A stretch of DNA of 52,106 nucleotides from Mesostigma viride (GCA_009746045.1 RPFO01000246.1:3170718-3222823), one strand, 5' to 3'; positions 31,831-44,150 are shown, counted from the first letter of the stretch. Numbers and translations: made by a program. The notes: generated by a model from the letters alone, not told the origin.

Positions 31831-34755
31831 ACGCGGCCCCAGCGCATGTGCGCGTCCATAATGGCCATGGATGTTGCGTTTCAGAACACAACGGTACGAG
31901 CCGCGCCAAAGTCCGACCTCGTAAGCGGTACCCGAAAAGTGGCGCCAAATGCAAATTTTGGTGTGCGCGTGCACGATGGTGACCGAATTCCGGGCGACAG
32001 GCATGGCGGTCTGGCAGGCGATGTTGAGCGCGTAAAAAGGCATTATCAAGGCTGAAATTTTACGCTCATCCTCCTAAGGAGTTTTTTGGTCCACCAGTAT
32101 TTTTTTTTCGGCAGAAAATTTGCGGAATCGAACAGCATATTGCGTCATTCACAGGTGGGTGCCTGTTTGGTCGCAGATTTTCTCTCGACCCCACCTGACT
32201 GCAGCAAAAAAAATTCCCGATGAAGTGCGCCCTAAGATCGAGTTTATGATCATAAACGATGCATTTTTTAATTCTAAAGACTTTGACCGAACGACTTTTT
32301 TCAATACCGCTGCAATTTTTTTTTCCCGAGCTACCGCATATTTCCGACCAATTTCAAGGCTGCGTCAGGCTTGGCAAACCGATAATCCATATATAGTCGC
32401 GTTTGCCCCAAACGTCATGTTTAATGCAGGCTTTCTTGGCACTAACGACGCCCACGGCGTCGGGGTTGTTATTAACCTCCCGACATGCACAACCTGCATG
32501 CCAGCAGGTGCATGCCGCAACGAATTTCTGCTGCGGGGTGTGCGAAACAGACCTCAAATGCAAGAGAGTCATGGTTATCGACTAGCGGTACGTTCTCATA
32601 TTCATATCTAGGTGCCAATTTACTCCTTGTCGAAGCCCTGGCCTTTCGCGGATGAATGTTGTACCAGTTCCCCGTCTTCCGAGTCCATTTGTGTCATCGT
32701 ACTCCTATTTTACGGGAAGTGCGCCATTCAGCGAGCGACGGTTTGATGGCGAGCTGTTTCCTCACACGAGCTATGTGCAGCCTAGTTTAGAGACTAGGGA
32801 TATCAAGAAGCAATTCTTCACACGGATTTTAGGGAGAGGCCGTGCTGGGTTGCGTGCAAGCTATTGCCGGCTGGCTGGCCATTGCCGCCGATGACAACAT
32901 TGATGTCGACGCAGTCAAGGCTATGGATAACAAAGCTGCTGCTTTGTTATATATGGTTGTGCGTGGTACAAACTATGGGCAGTTTTCTTGCATGGCATGG
33001 CTGACCCTTAAGTGGCAAAGAAATGAAAGAATGTTGATGGCAACCCCAGAGTTATGGGTGGCCTCCTTTAACGGTTGATGGCAGCGCGTGCTTTGATGAG
33101 TCCATCCAACCCATTGCATACGTGCACGCCATTCCTCTTGCGCATCAACAAAGCATCTACCCAGGTGACGCATGTGTAGGACATGCCTGTACATGAAAAC
33201 TATTCATCATGGTTTGTGGAGCGGGTGTGATGCCATGAGAGCAGGGAGAGAGTCAATTGCTGGGCTAGGTCTGCTACCTGTGCTGCGGCCACATGGCGGC
33301 CTAGTGCACATGATGCCTTCCATGCCAGCACCCAAGCTGCCTTCATCACCCACGGTGACACCATGACTGATGAGCCGAGGGCGTCATCATGGACGCCAAC
33401 GTTCATGCAGTTCAGGCTGTGCGTGCTGGCGAAGGGCACGGGTAAATGAGCCAATTACTACGCACGCTGCCACCAGCGCCAATGAAGAAACCCAAAACCT
33501 GCCCTGCAGATAGGTATGTGCAACTTGGTTTCTCATTTCTTGTGGCCTACCAGCAACTCCTGATTTTCCTATGATGCATGTTGGCAGAATTTTGGCGACG
33601 TTATGGCAGTGCGCATGGCCATACATCCACAATGCCAGGGGTGCAAGGGTTTGATTGCCAAGAGAACCACACACACATGCACATGCTCAACGCCTCTTAC
33701 TCCAAGGCCACTGCCACTCACCCAGAAAGACAGGCACACATACGAACCATTGCTGAGATGCAAGCCAGACTTCGGGTCCTTACGGCAATGAGAGATGGGA
33801 TGAGGCACGACCTAGTTTGACAGTTTAGCTGAGGAAGTGCAGTAGTTGGGAGACAGTCAAGTATGGCTGGGAGAAGCATGGCACAAGGTACAAGGATGAC
33901 TGACAGTTGGCAAGCGCAAGTGCAAGGGCAAGGGCAAGAGCAAGACCACAATGAGAAAGGGCTATGGAGAGTTGGCCTCATGCAGCATGCGTTAATGTGG
34001 ACTGTGGTACGCCTGTGGCCAGGCAGCTGACTGATATTGTGCAGTGGTCACTTCATGCTAGGTATGATAGTGGCCAAGTTTATTTAGTTGCTTAGGGCAA
34101 ACCTTGAGGCAGCAACAGGGGGCGGGGCTTGATTTGTCAGTGGCTACTTAATGCCACCATGCTGGCTGAGAAGTTGGACGTCCAACATGGAAGCTGCGTG
34201 GCCAGCAAGGCAGGCCCAGGCTGAGAGTCTAGGCAGGAGCATGAGGTATGCAAGTTGAGGAATGGGGGATGAGGTGTGACAAGGTCAGGCAGGCCTTGTC
34301 CAGGGATATACCACTACTTACACTTAACGACGCCACAACAAAGGTGCGCAAACGTATCGTCGCCATGCCGCCTGCCGAGTGAATTTCAACCCTCACGGCT
34401 GGTACGTGATGATTGCTGCATATCCAGGTTGGGTTTAGGTCTACTTTGCATGCTGTGGGTGTAGAATAGACCTTCTAGCCCCTGTGACAGCTGCGAGTGG
34501 TATTTTCAGCAAGCCCCTCAATAGGAATCGCCTCAGCGTGGCCACTTGGGCATATAGCCAGCCGGGTCCAGCCAATGTTTAGATGAACAAAATTTTATTT
34601 GTACGTCACAAAAGTCGTATTACATAATGGATGAAAGGATTTTATAGTTAGCAAGCCATATAAATGGGAGTTTGCCATATTTCACTTAGGAGGTTTGCTC
34701 AATCAGTGAGCGTCTTAGAAGCGAAACTGACATGTATTGCATGTATTACTCAACC
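31831..34755. other. Unassigned region with short unexplained reading frames
   Basis: No family is recognisable. One frame at about 32845-33078 (AIAGWLAIAADDNIDVDAVK, YMVVRGTNYGQFSCMAWLTL) has protein-like composition but no clear start or splice partners. A possible exon with a GTATGT donor ends at 33510 (PMKKPKTCPADR). The AT content rises after 34.55 kb. This could hold a decayed DNA transposon or an intron-rich gene. Confidence 0.3.
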
Positions 34756-35450
34756 AAATGACACCTGATTGACATGGATTTTTGTGCATGGTCTCAACTA
34801 GCGATTTTAAGCCTGCCTGCAAAGTTCCAGCCTCAACTGAGCACACCTTCTATGAAAACTGCAATGAGTTGTGGTGAAAATGGCGAAAATCGCGCACTTT
34901 TGGTAACATTTGCTTACAAACTGCCATCAAATGACACCTGGTTGACCTGGATTTTTGTGCATTGGCTAAACTAGCTATTTTAAGTCTGCCTGCAAATTTC
35001 CAGCCTCAATTGTTCACACCTTCTATGAAAACTGCAATGAACTGTGGCGAAAAAGGCGAAAATCGCGCACTTTTGGTAACATTTGCTGACAAACTGCCAT
35101 CAAATGACACCTGGTTGACCTGGATTTTTGTGCATTGGCTAAACTAGCAATTTCAAGTCTGCCTGCAAATTTGCAGCCTCAATTGTTCACACCTTGTATG
35201 GAAACTGCAATGAATTGTGGTGAAAAAGGTGAAAAACGTGCGTTTTTGCTAGCATTTGTCAGCAAAATGTCACCAAACGAAGTGTTAAGGACCTGAATTT
35301 TTTCATAATGTCTAAAATAATGATGTTAAGCATGCATGCAGAGATCCAGCCTCAACTGGGCACATCTTGTATGGAAACTGCAACATTATGTGATGAAAAA
35401 CGTGAAAAACGCGCGTTTTTGCTAGCATTTGGTGGCAGTTTGTCACTAAA
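34756..35450. repeat. 173-bp tandem repeat, 4 copies
   Basis: Copies start at about 34756, 34929, 35102 and 35275, and a fifth start appears at 35448. Shared blocks are AAATGACACCTGGTTGACCT, GGATTTTTGTGCAT, TCCAGCCTCAA, CCTTCTATGAAAACTGCAAT and AAAATCGCGCACTTTTGGTA. Copies 1-3 are close; copy 4 is more diverged. The interval 35451-35795 has no recognisable feature. Confidence 0.92.
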
Positions 35451-35799
35451 TGGGGTCAGATGACCTTGGGACCTGGTGCACAGTTGGTAGTCATGAGCAT
35501 CAGTCTCCTTGCAAGCAGCCAGGCCAGGAGCTCTTTATTTGCATATTATACGGAATTTGTTTATTATAAAACCTGAAATTTAGCTAAAAATAGATGTGCC
35601 AAAAATAGACCAACCGAGGTCAGAAAAATCTGGAAAGTTCAATTCCTTCTATTGGTGTCCCAAACATGCTGCCTGCACATATCTAGCATGTTTGGACTTA
35701 ATCTGTTCCATGTAGGGCTTATAAGTACCTAGGTTTTTGGCACTTTCATACCGTTGTGAATTTAGCCACGCCCTGCCTATAAAGGGACCCCCATGGAAT

Positions 35800-36363
35800 A
35801 TGGCGCATGCTCTTCAAGGTCCTCGTCCTCACGGTGCTCACGTATGGCGCCGAGGCGTGGACCATCACACCCAAACTGGCGGCTAGGCTCAACGGCACGG
35901 TTTACAGGATGCTCCGACAGGTCCTTAACGTAGGGTTTTCTGAGCGCCCGTCATCAGAGTCTTTGTATCATGGACGTATGCCTCGTATTTCGGACGAGAT
36001 TAGGCAGCGTAGGATAGCATTTGTAGGACACCTTGCTCGCACCAGCCAGGTCGACACCGCCCTTAATTGGTCTGGCCGGCCCCCAGCGGCTTGGCCAGCC
36101 AGGGCGACACATTCTGACCTGGCCTGGCCCCAAGGGCATTCCCATGCAAAAGGGTAGGGAAACCTGTCACGAACTACATCCAGATGTTGCTGGACGACCT
36201 AGTGGTCCCAGCCCAGTTTGAACACCGTATCCACTCTCTCTCCCATCTTTGGACTGTCATGCAGGAGGCGCGGTACGTGGCAGAAGATTGTCAAGGCCCA
36301 CACGCCCGACCCTGTGGGCTTAAGCCCCCTCCCCCCAAGAGGAGGAGGCGTTTTGATGAGTAG
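35800..36363 (+). pseudogene. LINE ORF2 C-terminal end, 5'-truncated copy
   Basis: Begins at MLFKVLVLTVLTYGAEAWTI and continues through TVYRMLRQVLNVGFSERPSS, RISDEIRQRRIAFVGHLART to a stop at 36361-36363 after KRRRRF. It matches the minus-strand copy at 22773-23320 almost base for base, but lacks the six-base insertion found there. Later frameshifts (near 36.06 and 36.16 kb) break the tail. The abrupt 5' boundary near 35.80 kb is typical of incomplete reverse transcription. Confidence 0.8.
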
Positions 36364-36516
36364 TGTAGTTAGGATTTTCTAGACTAGATAGCTGAGAGTT
36401 AGGTTATAGTTCGATTACGCGGCTTCCTCCCGATCCCCCCATCCATCATGGAATATGTGCTACATGATCTCCCAACGGAGGCATGTTATAATTTAACTTT
36501 AATTTAATTTAATGGA
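36364..36516 (+). repeat. Family-2 LINE 3' UTR, hairpin and tail
   Basis: TAGTGTAGTTAGGATTTTCT, ATCATGGAATATGTGCTACA, TGATCTCCCAACGGAGGCAT, then GTTATAATTTAACTTTAATT and TAATTT units. It is the partner of 22640-22772. Confidence 0.8.
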
Positions 36517-36519
36517 TGA

Positions 36520-37015
36520 TGCATTGAGAATTAGCTCAGCCCTGCATATACAGAGAGTCACTCTCTGATGAGAAGCCATTAAATCTTGTATAGCCATGAT
36601 GCACATGAGTGATCTTCCCCCCCCATGACAGGCTCCCCCTTAGCTTGGCATAAGTTGCATGATAGATCATTAGGATGCAGGTGCCCTGGTGCACCTGGAG
36701 CAAGTGTCATTTACATTCCCACCCTTGCATGCAGGAAGTAGCTTTTAGAATGTATTATAGGCCATATGCCCCTTCTCTGCCCAGGCTATGTGCTACATAT
36801 TATACTCCCGACGGAGTTATGTTCCTAATTAATTAATGGGAGTATTAATTAATTAATTAATTAATTAATTAATTAATTAATTACTCCCAACGGAGTTATC
36901 AAGGAGACAACCAGCGCAGGAGTTATGTTCCTAATTAATTAAATAATGAATTCATGGGCAATTAAATAGGAACATAACTCCGTTGGGAGTAAATGTAGCA
37001 CATATCCCAGAGCAT
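36520..37015. repeat. Family-3 LINE 3' ends around an ATTA tract
   Basis: A plus-strand family-3 UTR (GGTGCCCTGGTGCACCTGGA; ATTATAGGCCATATGCCCCT) ends in ATACTCCCGACGGAGTTATG and an ATTA tract (36825-36882). Then come a second hairpin (CTCCCAACGGAGTTAT), a piece of the interspersed repeat (GGAGACAACCAGCGCAGG) and a reverse family-3 end (GAACATAACTCCGTTGGGAG) to about 37010. Several insertions have stacked at one AT-rich site. Confidence 0.6.
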
Positions 37016-37232
37016 ACTCAGAGAAAGCCACGAGCCACAAGCCACGAGGTAGCCATGGCTGCATGACGGCGGAGCTCGATCATAACTTTCACGCTTGAGC
37101 ACCGAATTTAGCCGTGAATATCACAATCGACGCGCCTTTCTACGACGCACATGCTGCTATAATTTTCCGAAGCATTTACGCAATATTGTGTCGAGCAAAC
37201 GCACCTCGACGAATCGCAGTTTGGATACTGCG

Positions 37233-38588
37233 ATGAGCCAAGCAAATGCGCCTGCAGCTCCGGCTGCAGCTTCGCCTCCCGGCCTCGCAGGCCACGGTGA
37301 CCCTAGCCAAGCGTTAGTGGTTCACTCCTCTGCGGCCTCGCCATCGGCATCGCCAGAACCTAAACGCAGCCGCTCATCCTTTCCACGCGAACCGCGTTTC
37401 AAGCTCAAACAAAACCTTCAATGTCGACGATTACGACTGGTACAACATTGCCCCGTGCACTGCTCTGGAGTGCATTTTCTTCGGGGATTACTACGCGCCT
37501 CGCTCCTTGAGCTGTGCCTCCACCTTCACAGCATCAATCGCCTTCTCGAGCCAGATGGCCGCAGGCTTCAAAGCCGAGATCTGCTGCTGACGGGCCTTTC
37601 AGCACCTGATTCTCTGCTCACTCCTCAAGAAGTCTGACGGCGAGATCTGGGCCGCCACCATCTCACGCAGCCACATGTACCGTTCCATCCTCACGGAAGC
37701 CTTCCAGCAGCACGTGACCCCCCTTGCCGCAGATGTGGCGGCAATGGGCGGCACGCTGGCTGATGAGCTCGATCCCTCACCTTTCCACCACCGTCACCTC
37801 CACCTCCACCCTCCTCGCCTCCACCTCCACTGCCACGTACCTCCACCTCCACGTACCGCCGACATCAAAGCCCAGCTCCTCGACATTGACCAGCGCCTTA
37901 AAGCCGACAATGCAATCGCCATCGAGGTCCTGCAAAACACCGCAGGCCTCACCGCCCAGGCGGTGAAGGACATTGCCGCCAAGCCAGCCCCTGCTGGCCT
38001 GGCCGGCGACGCTCCTCCCATCACGACCTGGGCGGACATGCTTAACATACCACCTCCACCACCTCCGCCGTCGCAGCCCAGCTAGCTCCAACGGCAGACG
38101 CTTGACCTCCGCGAGGAGGCCGAGCTCGCCAAGCGCAGCCTCAACGCCATACTCAAGAACTTCGACATGGAGGAAGGTGAGAATTCCGAGAAGCTTGCAC
38201 GTGCGTTTGAGAGCAAAATCCTTGCACGCATGCATGGGCCTTCTTGGTGAGATTAAGCTGACCGCCCACCGGCTCCCCCGCGCGCGGCCGGGGTAAGGCA
38301 GGGGCGCCTCCGCTTCTTCTCATCTTTGAGAGCCCAGCGGACAAGATTTCGTTTCTCAGACGCCGCAAGCGGCTCGAGAAGACTCACTTGACCGTGGACG
38401 ACGACTTGACCCTGGCGCAGCAACAACGGCGACGGGAGCTATGGCCGACCTACCTCCAGCTCCGGCAGACCAAGGCGGGCCAGCCGGTGTACTGGAAGGG
38501 GGCGGACATCCGTACGTCGGCCACTGAGCCCTGGCACGCGACCCCCTTGACCACCGCGGCCCCAGCGACTCCAGAAGCCCCAGCCTAG
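37233..38588 (+). pseudogene. LINE ORF1, type B, near full length but broken
   Basis: Begins with ATG at 37233 (MSQANAPAAPAAASPPGLAG) and a KRSR-type basic stretch. After a frame change near 37410 it reads VDDYDWYNIAPCTALECIFF and YRSILTEAFQQHVTPLAADV. Next is a Pro/His-rich patch, then IKAQLLDIDQRLKADNAIAI (helical), then TWADMLNIPPPPPP and a stop. The RRM-like region (EAELAKRSLNAILKNFDMEE, near 38.12 kb) and C-terminal domain (LTVDDDLTLAQQQRRRELWP; VYWKGADI) end at TAG 38586-38588. The architecture fits an RNA-binding ORF1 protein. No ORF2 follows before the next gene. The type B end block GAATACAGCAGCAGTAGTGT follows. Confidence 0.7.
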
Positions 38589-38921
38589 TAGGGGAATACA
38601 GCAGCAGTAGTGTAGAATAGTTAGGAGGGGTGGCCGGGCCCACTTCGAATGTTCCGCGGTCCAAGCCAAGTGTGTGACACTTTTCCTTCAATTTTGAGGC
38701 AAAAATCTTGAATTTTGGCTTGCGAACGTATAAATTTCACGTAAATATTACAATTTGTGGGTATTTATCTCATTGTAAGTCTCGTGTGACATAAAAACTT
38801 TACATTAGCGTGAAATTGCATTGTTTCATTGAAGAATATCATGGATACATTCGTCGCACTTGAGACGGAGTCGACTGAATTTACTAAAGACTCGTCCAAC
38901 ATAAAATAAAGTCTTCGAACG

Positions 38922-41900
38922 TCACTTCTTATTCTTGCTCCTTGCTTCTGCTTCCAATTTCTGCTCTTCTGTTTTGGACTTCTTCCTCTTTGGATCGATG
39001 GACATCGCAGGTGCCCACTTTGCCACATCATTCCAACTCTTTCCGTCCATCAGAGTCACCACCTTCTTCACATAGTCCAAAGGCATCCAGAACTTGCCCC
39101 GATGCAACTTTCCGCCCTCTGTCTCTTCTGGAAAAAACTTCATGCAAACGTCCCTCCATTTCCGATCGTATCCACCTACCTGCCCGTACAACTTCACCTC
39201 CTGTAACTTGGTATACTTTTGCTTTTCCCTACTCGCATTGGCCCTTCTCATGGTGTTCTCGGCCCACCCATCAATCCAGAAGCACTCCGGTGCTCCGTGT
39301 TTCTGTTCCCCGTCCATAAGTCTCATCCACAGCGTAGGCTTCTCATAAGGCTCTTGGCTCTGCGCATTCGCTTCCACCCCTTCAGACTGAGCAGTAAGTT
39401 TAGCTGCAGGACCGAAGCCCACCGCAGCGTTCGCCCGCACCACATCATTACCTGCGCGTAACCAATCGGCACATCAACGACGGACTAAAGTCAACGTAGA
39501 TAGATTGCAAACGAATTAAAAAAAAAATTCAGGATACATGCCACGACCAAAACAGCGATTTCCTCACCCTTTGTTATTCCTTTCGGAGCTCGAGTAGCAG
39601 CTGTCTTGGGTCGAGACGAGCCGGAAGACTTGGAGGGCGCGGCAGGCTTCTTCCTCCCCTCAGACGTCGCTCTGCGAGTTGACCCTCCTGCCCCTCCACC
39701 CCTTGCCCTTCCATCACCCCTTCGCCTCCCTCCATCTTCCTCCTCCTCGTCGTCATCCCCGTCCTCCTCCTCCCCTCCTCCTCCTCCTCCTCCTCCTCCT
39801 CCTCCTCCTCCTCCTCCTCCTCCTCCTCCTCCTCCTCCGCCTCTCCTCCTCCTCCTCCTCCTCCTCCTCCTCCTCCCCTCCTCCCCCTCCTCCCCTCCTC
39901 CCCCTCCTCCCCTCGTCCCCTCCTCCCCCTCCTCCCCTCCTCCTCCTCCTCCTCCTCGGAGGAGGATGATGATGACTCGACTGGCTGCCTTCGAAGCTCT
40001 TTCTTGGGATACTTTGAAACGCGCGTAGGCGCGGAAGGAGCGACAGGCCGGGCAGAAGCGCCAGGCTCAGCTTCATCTTCGTCGTCCGAGATTTGAACAA
40101 CTGCCTTTCGAAGCTTTTTGGAAGGGTGTGACTCCGGCTGCGGCTGGACAGACGGCCGCTGCCCACCCTTCCCTTTGTCCCGCGTCTTCTGCGGTGACGA
40201 CTTCTCTCCCCCCTTAGACGTCTTCTGCGGTGACGACTTCTCTCCCCCCTTAGACGTCTTCTGCGGTGACGACTTCTCTCCCCCCGTAGACGTCGCTCTG
40301 CGAGTCGACCCTCCTTCCTTTCCCTGTCCCTCGCCTCCCTCGTCCCCATCCGAATCTCCTTCCGCGTCATCCTCAGCCTTCCTCTTCTTCGCCAATGACG
40401 TCCACGAGACGTCAGGCATCTTCCCCATCCGAACCAGTAAGTCTTCGAAGCCATCCAATGACTTCTTTCCGCCAAAAACGACCACGATGGGACGCAACTC
40501 CTCGAAAAACTGCGTCGCTAGCTCGATAAGCTTCCTGTGGTAACCGGAAGCTCGTTCGACAGTTGTCTTTTTTGGAGGAACCATAAAGAGGTCATGGTCA
40601 CCCCACCAGAAGTCCTTGAAGGACGTCCACTTGCGGCCGAACTCACCATCCAAATTCAGGATTCTACAGCACGGTAGTGGCGTCAGGCCATCGTCTTGCC
40701 TCGCGAAAGTGGATGGGAAGCCCTCACCGTCGCCCACCGCCACCTCCGCCGCCACCCTCCTCACAAATGCCTTCTTCCTGTCAGGGCCGCCTTTAGGGAG
40801 ACTATGAGAAGAATACCAGACGGTCATCTTATCCCAGGAAATGCTGCGCCAGTTATACTCAATCGGCTCAGCACTTTTCTCTTCCACCTTCTCCCCCCCT
40901 TTCCCTGCAACTTTCTCCTTCGCCTCAACAACCGCCTCCTTCTTCCCTTCCCCTCCTTCCATCTTTTTTTGATAGTGGAGATACAAGTCCTTGTCCAGAA
41001 GGCCGTGCGAACCCTTCATGCTGAAGTTCGGAGCGGTTTTGTCGAGGAGATCCACTAGATCGATTTTGCTATCCATCAGATCCTTTCTCGGAATCCTTAG
41101 GTGATTGGCAAGACCTTCGGACTTTAAGAGGTAGGCGACATTGCGCGTGATGATGACGGCCTTCTCCCAAAATGCAAGGAATCGATCGACGACGTCCTTG
41201 TTCCTTGGCATCCGCCCAAGTAGTCGACAGCCGAACACCTCTTCAAATAAGCGAGAAGCCTTGTACTCCATATCAGCCCCCCCCTTACATTCGCCATCCA
41301 AGTCGGGCTTTTCCTGAAACTTAATAAGGATGAATTGGCGAACGCACTCAAGTACGTCCTTGGCCAACTCCACCAACTTTGACAGCTTTTCGGGCCCAAC
41401 CTCCCCACTCATGATGCATTCACACACAGCGTCCATCATCGGAAACGACGCCAGGTTCCTTACAGACGTCCAGGACACCTTTTGCCCCTTCTTGGTGCCC
41501 TCGGCGTTAGCGAACCGGCATCTGAGAGTCATAGTCTCCTCAGAAGCTGGTGTGACGTCATTCTCATCATCCGGCCTGGCCTTTGTGAGGCGCAGGAAGG
41601 TGTTCGCCAGAACTCGATTGTAATTTGAAATTTGGGAAGGTTGGGCCTTGTTTTTTTTCCGCTCGCCTTCTTCCTCCCTCAACTCCCCCTTATCCTCCTT
41701 ACTCCCCTCCAAACTCCCTTCCCTCCCGACTGATTGTTTGGTGGCCGGCAGGATGTACGCCAGCAGGTTCGTGTAATGGCCATCGGGAATAAAATGCCCT
41801 TTGCCCTGCTTCACGACGCCGTGCAAGTACAGCCTGTTGTAATTCCAAACATCCAGAAGCGCCTGCCCAAGCGTCCGATCCGCTACCGCCTGATCTTCGG

Positions 41901-43421
41901 CATTGGCGCCCTTGGAGATTTCGAATAGGCGATCCAGCTTCTTCTTCCCAACCTCCTGTCACGAACAGAGGAACGAAAAATTGACACACAAGAACAATTC
42001 AAGGGTCGACTTGCAGCGTGACGTTATGAACGCACGGGAGCGCGAAAAATGGTCTTCAGCGCCGAAATCGGTAAGTTAGGGTCACTCTGCGAAACCACCC
42101 CAGAAATATGTCGGGATGAGAGTTTGACTGCCATTGTCGTTTCTGTGTGCGACTTCCCGCATTTATAATGCATGATAAAGGAAGACTTTTGACATGGTCA
42201 CTCCACAGTGCGACCCTTACTCGACATAACACGACGAAGTGGTGGAACTGCAGCGTCACCATTGCCATAGATACAACTACCACTTACAGATATTTCCGGG
42301 AACTTTTTACACTCGTCCCAATTTGGAAGAAGGTCGGCCCCCCGAAGCAGAATGACGTTCGTTCCCCCGTACCCAGTATGGAATTGTTCCATAAGGGATG
42401 AGAAAAGTTTAGCCGCCGCGGCACTGTCCTTCGCGTTCTCAGACGCTGCCCCCCCTTCACACATTAGTTTCTTAACATGTGTCACACCGGGCGTCCATTC
42501 CCCCTCCAATTGCTTGAAAGACTTTAAACCCTTGAAATAGTGGTTTCCGTCGACCACCGCATATCGAAGAACGAGATATTCGCCATCAGGATGTTCTTCG
42601 TGAAATCTTGGGTCGAATGCCTTTAAGGAGGCCTGGCTTATTAGGCTGAAGACCTCCCTTGGTTGAAAATCAAAGGGCAGAACGTCGTCTTGTTCCCCGA
42701 CTCGTGCATAGGTCCGGAACTCAACACCTCTCTTGAGGAAAGAAGCGGTGGACTTGGTTCCAAGATACTTCTCAATCTCCTTGTCGGACAAGGGGCGAAA
42801 GTAACGCGAGCCCACGAACTCCGCGTCAGTCCTAGCGCCATGGCATTTTTTCAGCCAATCCCGGTAAGGGCCGGTGGACGTGATGTGTTTGGCGAAGAGG
42901 CTTGGCTTGGTTTCCGCAAGCGCTTGAAAGGCGAACTGCCACACAGGGATGCACACCTTAAAATGCAAACTGTTTGTCTTTGCATTCAGCAAGATGCACC
43001 CGTTCTCCCTGAACACCTCATCGCTTAGCAACCGCTGCCTCATGTTGTCAGGCAAAATCAGCCCGTTGACGGTGTGAATGCGCATGCTATTGCAACCGGT
43101 ATCGATGAAGTCACTCGGTCGAATCCAACGGGATTCCCGCACAGCATTCGCGTCCCGAATGGCTTTGTCCCTGATCTCCTTCTCGGAGTCCACGGTCGTT
43201 GCCATCTTCCAATCTTTGATGATCGGCTCCTTGTCCACCTTTCCACTACTCGTCAGGATCCCCTCCTTGAAGAGCTTTGAAAGTGCTTTCAGAAGCTCAA
43301 GAAAAGGGGAGAAGGTAGGCCACTTTAATATATCCGACGCCGGCGCCTTGCCCCACTTACCGCGGGTTGGTACTGTAAACAATGAAAGCAAGTGGAAAGA
43401 TGGACAACGTGAAAATAACAT
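38922..43421 (-). CDS. Uncharacterised acidic multi-exon protein (three exons)
   Basis: I do not recognise a family. Exons are 42288-43421 (or from 43372 if the TTTACAG there is an acceptor and the start lies further upstream), 39568-41955 and 38922-39451, all GT-AG, about 1350 residues. Exon A has charged globular sequence (ESRWIRPSDFIDTGCNSMRI; YLVLRYAVVDGNHYFKGL). The first part of exon B is globular (DVVDRFLAFWEKAVIITRNV; WTSFKDFWWGDHDLFMVPPK). It then becomes Lys/Glu/Ser-rich with three 12-residue GGEKSSPQKTSK repeats and a long Glu/Gly tract encoded by GGA repeats. Exon C (VKLYGQVGGYDRKWRDVCMK; WNDVAKWAPAM) ends in a basic tail. A frame change within the GGA tract is needed to reach exon C. 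Basic and acidic clusters suggest a nuclear protein (inference). Minus-strand TGTAA lies at 38751-38747, about 170 bases past the stop. Confidence 0.55.
39765..39960. repeat. CTC/GGA trinucleotide tract inside the unknown gene
   Basis: About 190 bases of CTC units with CCCCTC interruptions. In the coding strand it reads Glu-rich or Gly/Arg-rich depending on frame. It is the only place where the reading frame of exon B must change. Confidence 0.92.
40186..40300 (-). repeat. 36-bp coding repeat, 3 copies
   Basis: TGCGGTGACGACTTCTCTCC, CCCCTTAGACGTCTTC repeats three times in frame and encodes GGEKSSPQKTSK units of the unknown protein. Confidence 0.93.
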
Positions 43422-43740
43422 ACAATCGACTGCAATGCATGCAAAGAGGACAGAATCAGTAATAAAGCGCGCTGCATTCAGGCAGCGCTGAGCAATTGAA
43501 CGGTGAACAATTTAATCCGGAACGCATTGTCTACGCGACTCGATGCGACTAAACGTGGCATGCATACGCGGTCGCTGACTGAAGACATTGTGTACCTGGC
43601 TCAGCAAGGTGCGCTTGCAGCCGCTTTCTTAAATATGCCGCGGGCGCACGATGTAACGAATTGAAGTTTGCATGCTGAGTAACAAAGGCAAGAAAAGCGG
43701 TGTAGCTGGCTACCGACTACGCCATATATAGTATGCCACA

Positions 43741-44069
43741 TCCTCCGGGCGGCTGTGGATGCCGGCGCTGCTGCCGCTGTGGCTGAGCGCGACAAGTTTG
43801 CCTCCTACGGCAATGTGGGGCCCCACCGGGTCATCCCCTTTGTCCTTGAGGAGTTCGGGGCCATGGGCCCCAAGACAGCGGAGTTTTTCCACGAGTGCTG
43901 CCAGCGCCGTGAAGACCGCCTCGACCTCGAGGGTCAGACCGCCCCGTGGTCGGCCCGCACGTGGTCCTCGTATTGGCGGCAGCGTCTGTCACTCGCCCTC
44001 ACTCGCACCGTGGCTGATGTGTTATTCCGCCGCACCCGGGCCGACTTTGTCGCGACCCATGCGGTCTAG
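43741..44069 (+). pseudogene. 3' end of a second LINE-type ORF
   Basis: The frame HILRAAVDAGAAAAVAERDK, VIPFVLEEFGAMGPKTAEFF, then SARTWSSYWRQRLSLALTRT and RADFVATHAV with a TAG at 44067-44069 resembles the C-terminal ends of LINE polyproteins in plants and algae, as I recall them. The last 35 codons and the following 40 bases recur at 9488-9620 on the minus strand. No reverse transcriptase domain is present, so this is a 5'-truncated copy. The 3' UTR probably runs to about 44150. Confidence 0.6.
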
Positions 44070-44150
44070 ATTCCTTCCAGGCCTGCATGGTGGGCCGGCA
44101 GCGCTGTTGCTGCGTGTAGTTTTGTGATGTATAGTTAGTTGTACCTTGTG

